Source: Mesorhizobium sp. (GTDB lineage: Bacteria > Pseudomonadota > Alphaproteobacteria > Rhizobiales > Rhizobiaceae). From it: a stretch of DNA of 64,000 nt. The notes under the pieces are model-generated. The model ran no database searches. It was not told the origin of the DNA and saw only the letters and a program-made list of their open reading frames with translations. The stretch is taken from positions 27,985-91,984 of the forward strand of contig SAJS01000023.1 of assembly GCA_004017535.1 (NCBI GenBank). The letters run 5' to 3'. Within the stretch, counting starts at the first letter, position 1. Every line of letters begins with the position of its first letter. Below, in pieces: positions 25,840-34,877 of the stretch. The position numbers were made by a program, and so were the translations under genes.

Positions 25840-27242
25840 CAGGCTACTTCCTTTCTTGCGGGCACGAAGATCGCCATCACGATGCCAAGCTTGCGCCAGA
25901 CGGTGAAGGAGAGCGCGCTGGCCTCGAAGACCATGGCGAGGCTGGTTGCCATCGCCGCGCCCCAGAGGCCGAACAGCGGGATGAGGATCACGTTGAGGCC
26001 GATGTTGAGCGCAAGCGTCATGGCATAGACGGCGGCGCAGATGTTCTGGTTGCCGCTCATGGTGAGCAGGCTTTCGCAGGGGCCGACGGCGGCGCGGGCC
26101 ACGACGCCCAGCACAAGCAGGAAGAGCAGCGGATAGCCGGCGGTGAATTCTGGACCGAACAGCACCAGCATCGGCTCGCCCAGCGCCAGCACCAGCAGCG
26201 CCATCAAAAGCGAGGGCCAGAAGGTCCAGGAGACGGTCTCGCGGGCGAAGGCGGCAAGCCTGTCCGGCTCGCCATGGGTGAATTGCGCATAGCGCTGGGC
26301 AACGCCGGCCTTGACCGCGAAATAAACGAAATGCACCAGCGCCAGCGTCTTCACGGTCGCGAAATAGACGGCGACATCGTTGGGCGGGAGGTAGGCGCCC
26401 ACCATCAACACGTCGGCATTGGTGAGCAGGAAGAAGAAGCTCTCGACCAGGAAGATCGGCAGCGAGACGAGGATCCATTGGCCGAAATGCACCGTCATCG
26501 GCCCGGGCGGGACCTTCTTGTCCATGCGAGAGGTGACGGCCATCAGCTGGCCGAGCGTCGTGACATAGGTGGCGGCGATAGAGGCGAAGATCGCGGTCTT
26601 GGCGTCCGGCACATAGTGCAGGCCAAGCATCAGCGCCATGAACGCCAGGATCAGCACCGGCCGCACCAGATAGGTCGGCGACAGCGCCAACAGCGCCCAG
26701 GAATTGGCGCGCGCCAGCCCTTGCAGGAGGTCGCCGAGCGCGATCATCGGCAGGCAGATGACGCCGAGGATGAAGGGGATGACGTAGTAGTTCTCGATCC
26801 AGTCCGAGGCCAGCCACACGCCAAGGGCGCCGAGGCCGGCGATCAGCGTCGAGGCGACGAGCACGAACAGGCGGCTGGCAAGCACGATGCCGCGCAGCTC
26901 GGCCAGCATGCCGCGCTCACGATACTCCGGAATGAAGCGGATGACGGAGGTGTGGAAGCCAAGGCAGGCGAGATTGCCGACGATGACCATCGTCACCCAG
27001 ACCAGCACAGAGATGCCGTACTCGAACGACCCCATCCAGCGCGCCATCAGCACCTGGCTGACAAAGGCGATCAAGGCGCTGATGATGCGGATGGAAAAGG
27101 CGATAAGCGACATGCGCCCGGCTTCGCCGCGCGCATCGGCGGTGAAGAGGATGGCATCGATGCGGCCAAGCAGCGGCCGCATGCGCAGCGCCCAGCGCTG
27201 CGGCAGGAACCGCCCGGCAGTCGTTGCCGCGGAAAAGCGCAC
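25839..27242 (-). CDS. Polysaccharide/oligosaccharide flippase (Wzx/PST type)
   Basis: This integral-membrane protein of about 467 residues has 12-14 hydrophobic segments. The start of the core (SLIAFSIRIISALIAFVSQVLMARWMGSFEYG) is the typical MATE/Wzx-like N-terminal helix pair. It is expected to flip lipid-linked sugar units across the inner membrane. A GTG start at 27242 has GGAGAG about eight bases upstream; ATG 27182 is the alternative. It is coupled to the acetyltransferase gene downstream. No glycosyltransferase is adjacent. Confidence 0.82.
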   Translation of the reverse strand: MRFSAATTAGRFLPQRWALRMRPLLGRIDAILFTADARGEAGRMSLIAFSIRIISALIAFVSQVLMARWMGSFEYGISVLVWVTMVIVGNLACLGFHTSVIRFIPEYRERGMLAELRGIVLASRLFVLVASTLIAGLGALGVWLASDWIENYYVIPFILGVICLPMIALGDLLQGLARANSWALLALSPTYLVRPVLILAFMALMLGLHYVPDAKTAIFASIAATYVTTLGQLMAVTSRMDKKVPPGPMTVHFGQWILVSLPIFLVESFFFLLTNADVLMVGAYLPPNDVAVYFATVKTLALVHFVYFAVKAGVAQRYAQFTHGEPDRLAAFARETVSWTFWPSLLMALLVLALGEPMLVLFGPEFTAGYPLLFLLVLGVVARAAVGPCESLLTMSGNQNICAAVYAMTLALNIGLNVILIPLFGLWGAAMATSLAMVFEASALSFTVWRKLGIVMAIFVPARKEVA

Positions 27243-27319
27243 CCAAAACTCTCCGTTTTCCGCCTTTTTCCAGCGTTCGGGTCTATCCGAAACACCTTAA
27301 GAAAGGGTGGGTGGAGAGT

Positions 27320-27430
27320 TTCCCTCTCCCGTCAATATATGGGTAGGTGAGGAGTGGTCCCGCGCAGCGGACGAAAGCCAATTGCTTGGCTTTTCGAATG
27401 ACGAGCGCCGGCAGGCGGATGAGGGCCAGC
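27320..27430 (-). repeat. Dispersed intergenic repeat, copy 1
   Basis: This element is repeated in the opposite orientation at 31745-31878. Shared parts in order are TTTCCCTCTCCC, GAGGAGTGGTCC, GCGCAGCGGAC, CGAAAGCCAATTGC, TTGGCTTTTCGAA and GGCGGATGAGGG. It contains two small palindromes (AAAGCCAA/TTGGCTTT and GTCC-GCG). It lies just upstream of the flippase gene, in the 369-base gap 27243-27611. That gap otherwise holds only the hairpin at 27550. Confidence 0.75.
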
Positions 27431-27549
27431 GCCGGCCTCGGAAATTTGGAACGAACCGCGTGTCCAAGAGGTTCTTTGCGGGAGTGTCCCAAACAGGGTG
27501 ATTATCCTCTGTTGGACTACGAAGGGTGGCCAATCGCAATCACCGACGC

Positions 27550-27607
27550 CGCCCTCATCCGGCCCTTCGGACCACCTTCTCCCCGTCATACGGGGAGAAG
27601 GAAAAGG
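27550..27607. repeat. Dispersed hairpin repeat CCTTCTCCCCGT...ACGGGGAGAAGG
   Basis: A perfect 12-bp stem (27575-27586 with 27590-27601) closes on a 3-base loop, preceded by GCCCTCATCCGGCCCTTCGG. The same family occurs widely in Mesorhizobium as I recall. It sits directly after the stop of the minus-strand gene at 27612 and may protect or end that transcript, although no U-tract follows. Confidence 0.7.
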
Positions 27608-27611
27608 GCGC

Positions 27612-28118
27612 TTACATTCCCTTCATCGCATCGCACGAGACGTTCGGGTTCATGTCGGCGAAGGCGCCGGTGGGGTTCTGCTTCCAGGCCCAGACATGCA
27701 GCTCGTAGAACGGGCCGAGGCCGTAGCGGTTGGGCGCGGTGTTGAAGTTGAAGAGATGGCCTTCGAGCGATGCCGGTCCTTTCGACGTGATGTATTCGAC
27801 GGCGATCAGCTTCAGCGTGCCGTCGGCCATCGGCTCGTACATGACGGCTTCCGGCTTGGCGACGTCGACCGCATCGTCCTTCAGGTAGGCGGCGTTGACG
27901 TAGTGGATGCCCATGGCGCCGCCGGTGAGGCCGCTGGCGCAAGGGATCGGCGCATAGCCTTCGGCCTTCGCCACCGCGACGTCCTCGAAGCGGCTGTCGA
28001 GCGCCCGCACCTTTTCGGCCAGCGGGTTGACGGTCTCGGCTGTGGCGGCGCCCGCCGTCAGCAGGATGATCGCGGCAGAGGCGCCGACAAGGCACCTGGC
28101 CCAATTGCGAATGGTCAT
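27612..28118 (-). CDS. Exported protein of unknown function
   Basis: This 168-residue protein has a clear signal peptide (WARCLVGASAAIILLTAG, cleavage after ATA or AETA). I do not recognise the family. The mature part has two cysteines (PIPCASG and NVSCDAMKGM), a GGAMGIHYVN stretch, and an aromatic C-terminal half (GPFYELHVWAWKQNPTGAFADMNP). GGAG lies seven bases before the ATG. It stands between the flippase gene and the DUF1127/DUF4242 pair on the same strand. Confidence 0.72.
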   Translation of the reverse strand: MTIRNWARCLVGASAAIILLTAGAATAETVNPLAEKVRALDSRFEDVAVAKAEGYAPIPCASGLTGGAMGIHYVNAAYLKDDAVDVAKPEAVMYEPMADGTLKLIAVEYITSKGPASLEGHLFNFNTAPNRYGLGPFYELHVWAWKQNPTGAFADMNPNVSCDAMKGM

Positions 28119-28234
28119 TTCATGTCTCCAATGCGGTTGAGGCGCGCAACGGCGGGCCGGCCCGCCAAGGCCAACTCCGGGCGCCGGCGACGCTTGTCGT
28201 TAAAAGAATGGACACTGATCCCGACGCGGCGGGA

Positions 28235-28483
28235 TCAGTGGTGAAGCCGCCAATATTCCCAGTATTCGCGCGGCATCTCCCGCTCATCGAGGCCGATGTC
28301 GCGTCTCAGGTAATCGTCCCGAGGCGGCAGAAGGCGGCGCCGGTTTCGCAACGGCGAAAGCAGCGCCGACAAAGCCCGTCGCATGACGCCGCGCCGTGGC
28401 GGGAGGTAGTCCGCCGCGGCGGATACACTCTCGCTGTCCGGCACGGCGTCAGGTCCGCCGGCGACGGGTATGGTCTGCCCGAC
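28235..28483 (-). CDS. DUF1127-type small protein
   Basis: This protein of about 82 residues has a C-terminal DUF1127 (YjiS-like) signature, DDYLRRDIGLDEREMPREYW, after a basic linker. Short DUF1127 proteins in alphaproteobacteria are linked to RNA and phosphate or nitrogen metabolism; the role of this longer form is unknown. The GTG at 28483 has GGGGAAGA about five bases upstream. It begins 13 bases after the DUF4242 stop, so the two are probably co-transcribed. The frame stays open far upstream, but that part overlaps DUF4242. Confidence 0.6.
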   Translation of the reverse strand, partial: VGQTIPVAGGPDAVPDSESVSAAADYLPPRRGVMRRALSALLSPLRNRRRLLPPRDDYLRRDIGLDEREMPREYWEYWRLHH

Positions 28484-28496
28484 ACGGTCTTCCCCG

Positions 28497-28769
28497 TCAG
28501 CGATAAAAGTAGGGGTCGAGGACCCGCACCTCCGTGATCTTGTCGACAGGAAGCGCATTCTTCTGCGCGGTGCTGCGGATCGCCTCCGGCGAGGGCGCGT
28601 CGTAGATGCAGAAACTCTTGCCCTTGTCGGGCGAGACGTATGATTGCACCCAGGTGACGCCTTTCTCGGCATTGCGGGCGATGACGCCGCCCATCGCCGT
28701 GGCGCCGGCATCGTTCATCGGCACATGCAGGCCTTCGGGGAAGGTGCGTTCAACGAGATAACGTGGCAC
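28497..28769 (-). CDS. DUF4242 protein (possible metal-binding ferredoxin-like fold)
   Basis: This is a 90-residue DUF4242 domain with VPRYLVERTFPEGL at the start and GVTWVQSYVSPDKGKSFCIYDAPSPEAIR in the core. A Streptomyces member of this family was reported to bind nickel; metal binding here is untested. The GTG at 28769 follows AAGGAAAG and gives the usual N-terminus. It is divergent from the LuxR-type regulator at 29091 and leads into the DUF1127 gene. Confidence 0.8.
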   Translation of the reverse strand: MPRYLVERTFPEGLHVPMNDAGATAMGGVIARNAEKGVTWVQSYVSPDKGKSFCIYDAPSPEAIRSTAQKNALPVDKITEVRVLDPYFYR

Positions 28770-28808
28770 GATCGTCTTTCCTTTCGTGATCGGATTGCAA
28801 GTTTCCAC

Positions 28809-28876
28809 GCAATTCCGGACGGAAGGCCGCGGCGAAGTCGCCGAGCCCAACAGCTACGCAGTTTTCCCGGAATTGC
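28809..28876. repeat. Intergenic palindrome, CAATTCCGGACGG family, copy 2
   Basis: GCAATTCCGG (28809-28818) and CCGGAATTGC (28867-28876) are perfect 10-bp inverted arms, with CGGACGG next to the left arm as in copy 1. It occupies the divergent region between DUF4242 and the LuxR-type regulator. Confidence 0.75.
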
Positions 28877-28937
28877 TGCGTGCTCGGTTCGAGCAAGGCG
28901 GATACCACCATTTCGGGAAAGGCCATGCATCGGAGCC

Positions 28938-28978
28938 ATTCCCTATATTGGCCGGGACGATTCCCTATCTTTGGGACG
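28938..28978. promoter_or_regulatory. Tandem operator-like repeats before the LuxR-type regulator
   Basis: ATTCCCTATATTGGCCGGGACG (28938-28959, written here in parts as ATTCCCTAT-N-TTGG and GGGACG) is followed at once by a second copy ATTCCCTATCTTTGGGACG (28960-28978). Each unit has TCCC and GGGA ends. Two abutting copies in a divergent promoter region look like binding sites for a regulator, perhaps the one encoded next to them. No function is shown. Confidence 0.45.
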
Positions 28979-29090
28979 TTTTATGTGGAAGATGGCACTT
29001 GAATGTGTGGAAAGTCACATTTTAGGGCTGTCTCCCACGCTATCGCGGCGGCGATCCGCCACGATGGAATTCCAATTTCGCGAGAGAGCG

Positions 29091-31679
29091 ATGATGCTTC
29101 TGGAACGGCAGCCGCAGCTGCAGCAGATGGATGCCCTGTTGGCGGACGCAATCGGAGGCCGCGGCCGCGTCGTGGTCGTCTTGGGCGAGGCGGGCGCCGG
29201 CAAGACGGCGCTGGTCGAGGCGTTCGCGAGCCGACTGGATGATGGCCTGACAATGCTTCGCAGCGCCTGCGAGGACCTGTCCATCCCGGATCCACTGGGG
29301 CCGCTTCACGATCTGGCCCGCGACGCGCATTGGGAACTGCCGCGGGCGATGGACGACCGCCAGGTGCAGCGGCTGCCGTTGTTTTCCGAGGCGCTCGACG
29401 TTTTCGAGGCGAAAGGCCCATGCCTGCTCGTCATCGAGGATCTGCACTGGGCCGACGACGCGACGCTAGACTTCGTGCGCTTCCTCGGCCGGCGCATCGC
29501 AAACACCCGCATCCTGCTCCTGATGACGGCGCGGACCGACCGCAGCGAAGGGCAGATGCGCGTGCGCCGGGCGCTCGGCGAGATCCCGGCCGGCAATGTC
29601 GCGCGTATCGACGTGCCGCTGCTCAGCGAAAGCGCCGTGCTGTCGCTGGCCGAGGCCGCCGAGCGCGACGGCGAGGCAATCTACCGGGCGAGCGCCGGCA
29701 ACGCCTTCTTCGTCACCGAACTGCTTGCCGCCGAAAGCGATGGCGCCTTGCCGGCGAGCGTGCGCGACGCCGTGCTGGCGCGCGCCGAAAAACTGTCGCC
29801 GGGCGCGCGCTCGATGCTCGACGCCGTCTCGGTGTTTCCACGCCGCGCCGACGCCTGGGCGCTGAGCGGCCTTTGCGGGATTGCCGCCGCCGGCCAGCTC
29901 GCCGAATGCGTCGCCAACGGCCTGCTCGAGGATTTCGGCGACGGCTATGCCTTCCGGCACGAGATCGCCCGTACGGCAATCGAGATGGCGCTGACGCCGA
30001 GCAAACGGCGCGAATACAATGAACGCGCCTTGTCAGCCTTGCGCGAAAACCCGCAAGTGGCCACTGCCAGGCTGGTGCACCACGCGGTGGAAGCGCAGAA
30101 CCTGGATGTGGTGCGCGAGCTCGCGCCGACCGCGGCGCGCGAGGCTTCCCGGGTGGGCGCGCATCGCGACGCGGTGGGTTATTACGAGGTTGCCCTGCGC
30201 TATGCGGAGATACTGCCGGTCGAGAAGCGAGCCGAGCTCTATGAGGGCCACGCTTTCGAGTGCCACTTGATCGGCCGCGTCGAGGCGGCCATGGAGGCGC
30301 AGCAGCAGGCGCGCCTGCTGCGCCAGGCGCTGGGCGATCGGGTGAAGGAGGGCGACGGTCTACGCTGCCTGTCGCGCTTTGCCTATCTGCTCGGCGATCG
30401 CGAGGCCGCGGACAGGTTCGGAGCACAGGCCGTGGAGCTGCTGGAGACAGCGCCTGACGGTCCCGAGCTCGCCATGGCTTATTCCAACCTCTCGCAGCTG
30501 GCGATGCTCGCCGAACGGCTCGAGGACACGCTCATGCTCGGCGGCAAGGCCGTGGAACTGGCGGAGCGGCTCAACCGGCCCGACATCCTCTGCCACGCCC
30601 TCAACAATGTCGGCGCCGCCGGGCAATGGCTGGATTTCACCAAAGGGCGGCGCGATCTCGCCCGCAGCCTGGGAATCGCCTTGTCAGGGAACTTCCAGGA
30701 ACATGCGGCGCGCGCCTTCACCAATTGCGCCTGCGTCGAGATGAACAGGCTCAACTTCAAGGAGGCGTCCTCGTTGCTGGAGCGCGGCATCGGCTACTGC
30801 GTCGATAACGATCTCGCGACCTGGCGCGATTACATGCGCGGCGTGCAAGCGCAGCTTCTGCTGAGGTACGGCCTCTGGGACGACGCCGCGGCGGTGGCGC
30901 ATGAAGTTGTCGACGATGAAGCAACGACGCCGTTGGTGCGCTATCCGTCGCTGGTGGCCCTGGCCAGATTGCGCATCCGACGCGGCGACCCGTCGGCCGA
31001 GCCGATCGTGGAAGAGATGAGGCGGTTCCTGGACAAGGGCATGGAACTGCAACGGCTTGTGCCTTTCGCCGAGGTGATGGCGGAGCTGGCGTGGCTGGGC
31101 GAGGGCGACAGGGATGAAGCGCTGCATCTGATCGCCCTTGCCGAAGGCCTCGCGCCGACGCGGGCGGTGTTCGGTGGGCTGGCGGCCTGGCGGCGGCTTT
31201 TGTTGCCGGAAAGCGATCCCGGCGAGACCGACGGCATGGCCGAGCCGCATCGCCTGCAATTGATCGGCGACTGGCGCGCCGCCGCTGCGCTTTGGGCGAG
31301 GATGGGCGCCCCCTTCGAACGGGCGCTCACCTTGCTGCAGGGCGACGAGGCCGCGCAGCGGGAAGCGCTGGATATTTTCGAGGCGCTCGGCGCAAGACCG
31401 GTGGCGCAGCACGTGCGCGGCCTGCTGCGGCAGAGCGGCGTGAGCCGCATTGCCAGAGGTCCAAGGCAGGCGACACGCGCCAACCAGGCCGGCCTCACGC
31501 AGCGCCAGATGGAGGTCCTGCAGTTGATCGAACGAGGCTTCTCAAACAAGAAGATCGCCGCGCATATGGCGATCTCGCCGAAGACGGTCGATCACCATGT
31601 TTCAGCGGTGCTCGGGAAACTGGAAGCCGTCTCGCGCGGCGAGGCGGCGGCCGCGGCGCGCGCGTCAGGGCTGGTGTAG
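29091..31679 (+). CDS. LuxR-family regulator with AAA ATPase domain (LAL type)
   Basis: This is a large signal-transduction ATPase regulator of about 862 residues. The N-terminal ATPase has Walker A GEAGAGKTAL (about residues 31-40) and Walker B CLLVIEDLHWADD. A long helical, TPR-like middle follows. The C-terminal LuxR helix-turn-helix reads LTQRQMEVLQLIERGFSNKKIAAHMAISPKTVDHHVSAVLGKL. The frame is open from 28644, but the ATG at 29091 has GAGAGAG just before it and starts the conserved MLLERQPQL. It is divergent from DUF4242, which it may control; this is inferred from position only. Confidence 0.85.
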   Translation: MMLLERQPQLQQMDALLADAIGGRGRVVVVLGEAGAGKTALVEAFASRLDDGLTMLRSACEDLSIPDPLGPLHDLARDAHWELPRAMDDRQVQRLPLFSEALDVFEAKGPCLLVIEDLHWADDATLDFVRFLGRRIANTRILLLMTARTDRSEGQMRVRRALGEIPAGNVARIDVPLLSESAVLSLAEAAERDGEAIYRASAGNAFFVTELLAAESDGALPASVRDAVLARAEKLSPGARSMLDAVSVFPRRADAWALSGLCGIAAAGQLAECVANGLLEDFGDGYAFRHEIARTAIEMALTPSKRREYNERALSALRENPQVATARLVHHAVEAQNLDVVRELAPTAAREASRVGAHRDAVGYYEVALRYAEILPVEKRAELYEGHAFECHLIGRVEAAMEAQQQARLLRQALGDRVKEGDGLRCLSRFAYLLGDREAADRFGAQAVELLETAPDGPELAMAYSNLSQLAMLAERLEDTLMLGGKAVELAERLNRPDILCHALNNVGAAGQWLDFTKGRRDLARSLGIALSGNFQEHAARAFTNCACVEMNRLNFKEASSLLERGIGYCVDNDLATWRDYMRGVQAQLLLRYGLWDDAAAVAHEVVDDEATTPLVRYPSLVALARLRIRRGDPSAEPIVEEMRRFLDKGMELQRLVPFAEVMAELAWLGEGDRDEALHLIALAEGLAPTRAVFGGLAAWRRLLLPESDPGETDGMAEPHRLQLIGDWRAAAALWARMGAPFERALTLLQGDEAAQREALDIFEALGARPVAQHVRGLLRQSGVSRIARGPRQATRANQAGLTQRQMEVLQLIERGFSNKKIAAHMAISPKTVDHHVSAVLGKLEAVSRGEAAAAARASGLV

Positions 31680-31744
31680 GGTTCAGCTGACGGAAAGCCC
31701 GAACAAGTCAGGCGATCTGCGGTAATCGCAAGCGCCGGCGCTGC

Positions 31745-31878
31745 CCCTCATCCGCCCTTGGGGCACCAGCCGGCCCTTCGCTATCGCTCCGGGCGTTCGT
31801 CGTTCGAAAAGCCAAGCAATTGGCTTTCGGTCCGCTGCGCGGACCACTCCTCATCCTCGCAGGCGGGGAGAGGGAAAG
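31745..31878 (+). repeat. Dispersed intergenic repeat, copy 2
   Basis: This is the inverted counterpart of the element at 27320-27430, sharing TTCGAAAAGCCAAGCAATTG, GTCCGCTGCGCGGACC, CACTCCTCATC and the end GGGGAGAGGGAAA. It lies between convergent genes (the LuxR-type regulator and secA). Its CTCATCCGCCC part also resembles the start of the hairpin repeat at 27550. Confidence 0.75.
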
Positions 31879-31882
31879 AAGG

Positions 31883-34615
31883 TCAGGCAAAGGCGCCGTG
31901 GCAGTGCTTGTATTTCTTGCCGGAGCCGCAGGGGCAGGCTTCGTTGCGGCCGACCTTGCCCCAGGTCGCGGGGTTCTTCGGGTCGCGGTTTTCCGGAGCG
32001 ACGACGGTATTCGAATCCTGGCGCAGGAGAAGCGCGGTTTCGCCGCCCTGGAAATCGTCCTCGCCGGTGGAGCCGTCGATATGGCTGCCGAACATCTCGG
32101 GCGCCTCGGGCGGCGGCGCGTCCGCAGCCTCGCGCACCAGCTCGACGCGCATCAGCTGCGCGGTGACGGCCTGGCGCAAATTGCCCAGCATGCCCTGGAA
32201 CAGCTCGAAGGCTTCGCCCTTGTATTCCTGCAGCGGGTCGCGCTGGGCGTAGCCGCGGAAGCCGACGACCGAGCGCAGATGATCGAGATTGACGATATGC
32301 TCGCGCCACAGATGATCGAGCGTCTGCAGCACCACGGAACGCTCGACATAATTCATCACGTCGGGGCCGAAGCGATCGGCGCGCTCCTTGGCGGCGGCGT
32401 CGGCCGCGGCGGTGATGCGCTCGCGGATGTCGTCCTCGGCGATGCCCTCTTCCTTGACCCATTCCTCGATCGGCAGGTCGAGGTTGAGGTATTGCGCCAC
32501 CTCTTCCTTGAGGCCGGCGACGTTCCATTGCTCGGCATAGGCGTTTTCGGGGATGTTCTTGGCGACGATCTCCTCGATGACGCCTTCACGCATCTCGGTG
32601 ATCGTCTCCGACAGGCCTTCGCCGTCCATCAGCTCGATACGCTGCTCGAACACCACCTTGCGCTGGTCGTTCGAGACGTCGTCATACTTCAACAGATTCT
32701 TGCGGATGTCGAAGTTGCGCGCCTCGACCTTCTTCTGCGCCTTCTCCAGCGCCTTGTTGATCCAGGGATGGATGATCGCTTCGTCTTCCTTGAGGCCGAG
32801 CTTCTGCAGCATGCCGTCCATGCGCTCGGAGCCGAAGATGCGCATGAGGTCATCCTGCAGCGACAGGAAGAATTTCGAGCGGCCCGGATCGCCCTGGCGG
32901 CCGGAGCGGCCACGCAGCTGGTTGTCGATGCGGCGCGATTCGTGGCGTTCGGTGGCCAGAACGTAAAGGCCGCCGGCGGCCAGCGCCTTTTCCTTCAGGC
33001 GCTCGACATCGTCGATGATGGCCTTTTCCCGCGCCTCGCGCTCGGGTCCGGGCGGCATGTCGCCAAGCTCCTCGGCAATCCGCATCTCGGCATTGCCGCC
33101 GAGCTTGATGTCGGTGCCTCGGCCGGCCATGTTGGTGGCGATGGTGATGGCGCCGGGCTTGCCGGCCTGAGCGACGATGGACGCCTCGCGCTCATGGTGG
33201 CGGGCGTTCAGCACTTCGAAGTCCTTGATGCCTTCCTTGCGCAGGCGCTCGGCCAGTTGCTCGGATTTCTCGATCGAGGTGGTGCCGACCAGGATGGGCT
33301 GGCCACGCTCGCGCGCGTCTTTGATTTCCTTGACGATCGCCTTGTATTTCTCGTCGACCGTACGGTAGACCTCGTCGTCCTCGTCCTTGCGGGCGACCGG
33401 CAGGTTGGTCGGGATCTCGGTGACTTCGAGATTGTAGATGTTGGCGAATTCCTCGGCCTCGGTCAGCGCCGTGCCGGTCATGCCGGCGAGCTTCTTATAG
33501 AGGCGGAAATAGTTCTGGAAGGTGACGGAGGCCAGCGTCTGGTTCTCCGGCTGGATCTGGACATGCTCCTTGGCCTCGAGCGCCTGGTGCAGGCCTTCCG
33601 AATAGCGGCGTCCGGGCATCATGCGGCCGGTGAACTCGTCGATGATGACGATCTCGCCGTTGCGCACGATGTAATCGCGATCCTTCTGGAACAGCAGATG
33701 CGCCTTCAGCGCATTGTTGACGTGGTGGACGATGGCCACGTTCTCGACGTCGTAGAGCGACTCGCCCTTGAGCAAGCCCGCCGCTGTCAGCATGTTTTCG
33801 AGCTTCTCGGTTCCTTCCTCGGTGAAGATCGTCGTCTTCTGCTTCTCGTCCACCTCGTAGTCGGCCGGGCCGAGCTTCAGCATGAAGGCGTCGATGGTGT
33901 TGTACATTTCCGAGCGGTCCTCGAGCGGGCCGGAAATGATCAGCGGCGTGCGCGCCTCGTCCACCAGGATGGAATCGACCTCGTCGACGATGGCGTAGGA
34001 GTGGCCGCGCTGCACCATCTGCGAGCGCTCATACTTCATGTTGTCGCGCAGATAGTCGAAGCCGAGCTCGTTGTTGGTGGCGTAGGTGACGTCGGAAGAA
34101 TAGGCCTCGCGGCGCTCGTCGTCGGAAAGGCCGTGGACGATGATGCCGACGGTCAGGCCAAGGAATTTGTAGACGCGGCCCATCCATTCGGCGTCGCGCT
34201 TGGCGAGGTAGTCGTTGACGGTGACAACATGCACGCCCTTGCCGGCGAGCGCATTGAGGTAGACGGGCAAGGTGGCGACCAGCGTCTTGCCCTCGCCGGT
34301 GCGCATCTCGGCGATGCCGCCATTGTGCAGCACCATGCCGCCGATCAACTGGACGTCGAAAGGCCGCATGCCGAGCACGCGGCGGGCCGCCTCACGCACC
34401 GTGGCGAAGGCCGGGACCAAGAGATCGTCGAGTGAAGCGCCGTTGGCGAGATCCTGGCGGAACTTTTGCGTGCGCCCCGCAAGCTCGGCGTCGGAAAGCG
34501 CCCGCATCTCGTTTTCCATGGCGTTGACGGCCTCGACCCTGGGCCGGGTCGACTTGACGCGCCGGTCGTTGGAAGAACCGAAAACCTTACGGGCGAGACC
34601 GCCGAGACTGACCAT
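31883..34615 (-). CDS. secA: Preprotein translocase ATPase SecA
   Basis: SecA is the motor that drives secretory proteins through SecYEG. It has 910 residues, a normal length. Visible parts are Walker A in [11 protein letters not shown], the [13 protein letters not shown] box, the [14 protein letters not shown] helicase motif, RSGRQGDPG, and the C-terminal zinc-binding tail [14 protein letters not shown] that binds SecB and phospholipid. AAAGGA precedes the ATG. It is divergent from the parvulin foldase gene, which acts on the same secretory route. Confidence 0.97.
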   Translation of the reverse strand: MVSLGGLARKVFGSSNDRRVKSTRPRVEAVNAMENEMRALSDAELAGRTQKFRQDLANGASLDDLLVPAFATVREAARRVLGMRPFDVQLIGGMVLHNGGIAEMRTGEGKTLVATLPVYLNALAGKGVHVVTVNDYLAKRDAEWMGRVYKFLGLTVGIIVHGLSDDERREAYSSDVTYATNNELGFDYLRDNMKYERSQMVQRGHSYAIVDEVDSILVDEARTPLIISGPLEDRSEMYNTIDAFMLKLGPADYEVDEKQKTTIFTEEGTEKLENMLTAAGLLKGESLYDVENVAIVHHVNNALKAHLLFQKDRDYIVRNGEIVIIDEFTGRMMPGRRYSEGLHQALEAKEHVQIQPENQTLASVTFQNYFRLYKKLAGMTGTALTEAEEFANIYNLEVTEIPTNLPVARKDEDDEVYRTVDEKYKAIVKEIKDARERGQPILVGTTSIEKSEQLAERLRKEGIKDFEVLNARHHEREASIVAQAGKPGAITIATNMAGRGTDIKLGGNAEMRIAEELGDMPPGPEREAREKAIIDDVERLKEKALAAGGLYVLATERHESRRIDNQLRGRSGRQGDPGRSKFFLSLQDDLMRIFGSERMDGMLQKLGLKEDEAIIHPWINKALEKAQKKVEARNFDIRKNLLKYDDVSNDQRKVVFEQRIELMDGEGLSETITEMREGVIEEIVAKNIPENAYAEQWNVAGLKEEVAQYLNLDLPIEEWVKEEGIAEDDIRERITAAADAAAKERADRFGPDVMNYVERSVVLQTLDHLWREHIVNLDHLRSVVGFRGYAQRDPLQEYKGEAFELFQGMLGNLRQAVTAQLMRVELVREAADAPPPEAPEMFGSHIDGSTGEDDFQGGETALLLRQDSNTVVAPENRDPKNPATWGKVGRNEACPCGSGKKYKHCHGAFA

Positions 34616-34877
34616 CCAATGGTCCTTTCGATAGCAATTTTGGCCGTTTGCGACAGGCGCCTGGCGGGCCCATCAAATCCGCGTGAATGCGGACAAACGC
34701 AAAAAGCGCCCGGAAAACGGTTCTGGACGCCAAGTCGTTGGACAGATAAGAGGGGGCTCAATCGATGTCAACGCCGCGTTAGCCCTATGGGCAGCGCCAA
34801 ATTCCGCCACAATTCGACTGATCTGGAACCCTTCCGCTCACGCGATCCTCATTGGCAATCCCATTGGAGTTATCTTG

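Noticed and set aside
27498-28244. Plus-strand frame over the repeats and the exported unknown protein
   Set aside because: It runs across a palindromic repeat and antisense to a gene with a signal peptide and ribosome site.
31820-34435. 871-codon plus-strand open frame opposite secA
   Set aside because: It mirrors secA codon by codon and has no family signature; secA is certain.
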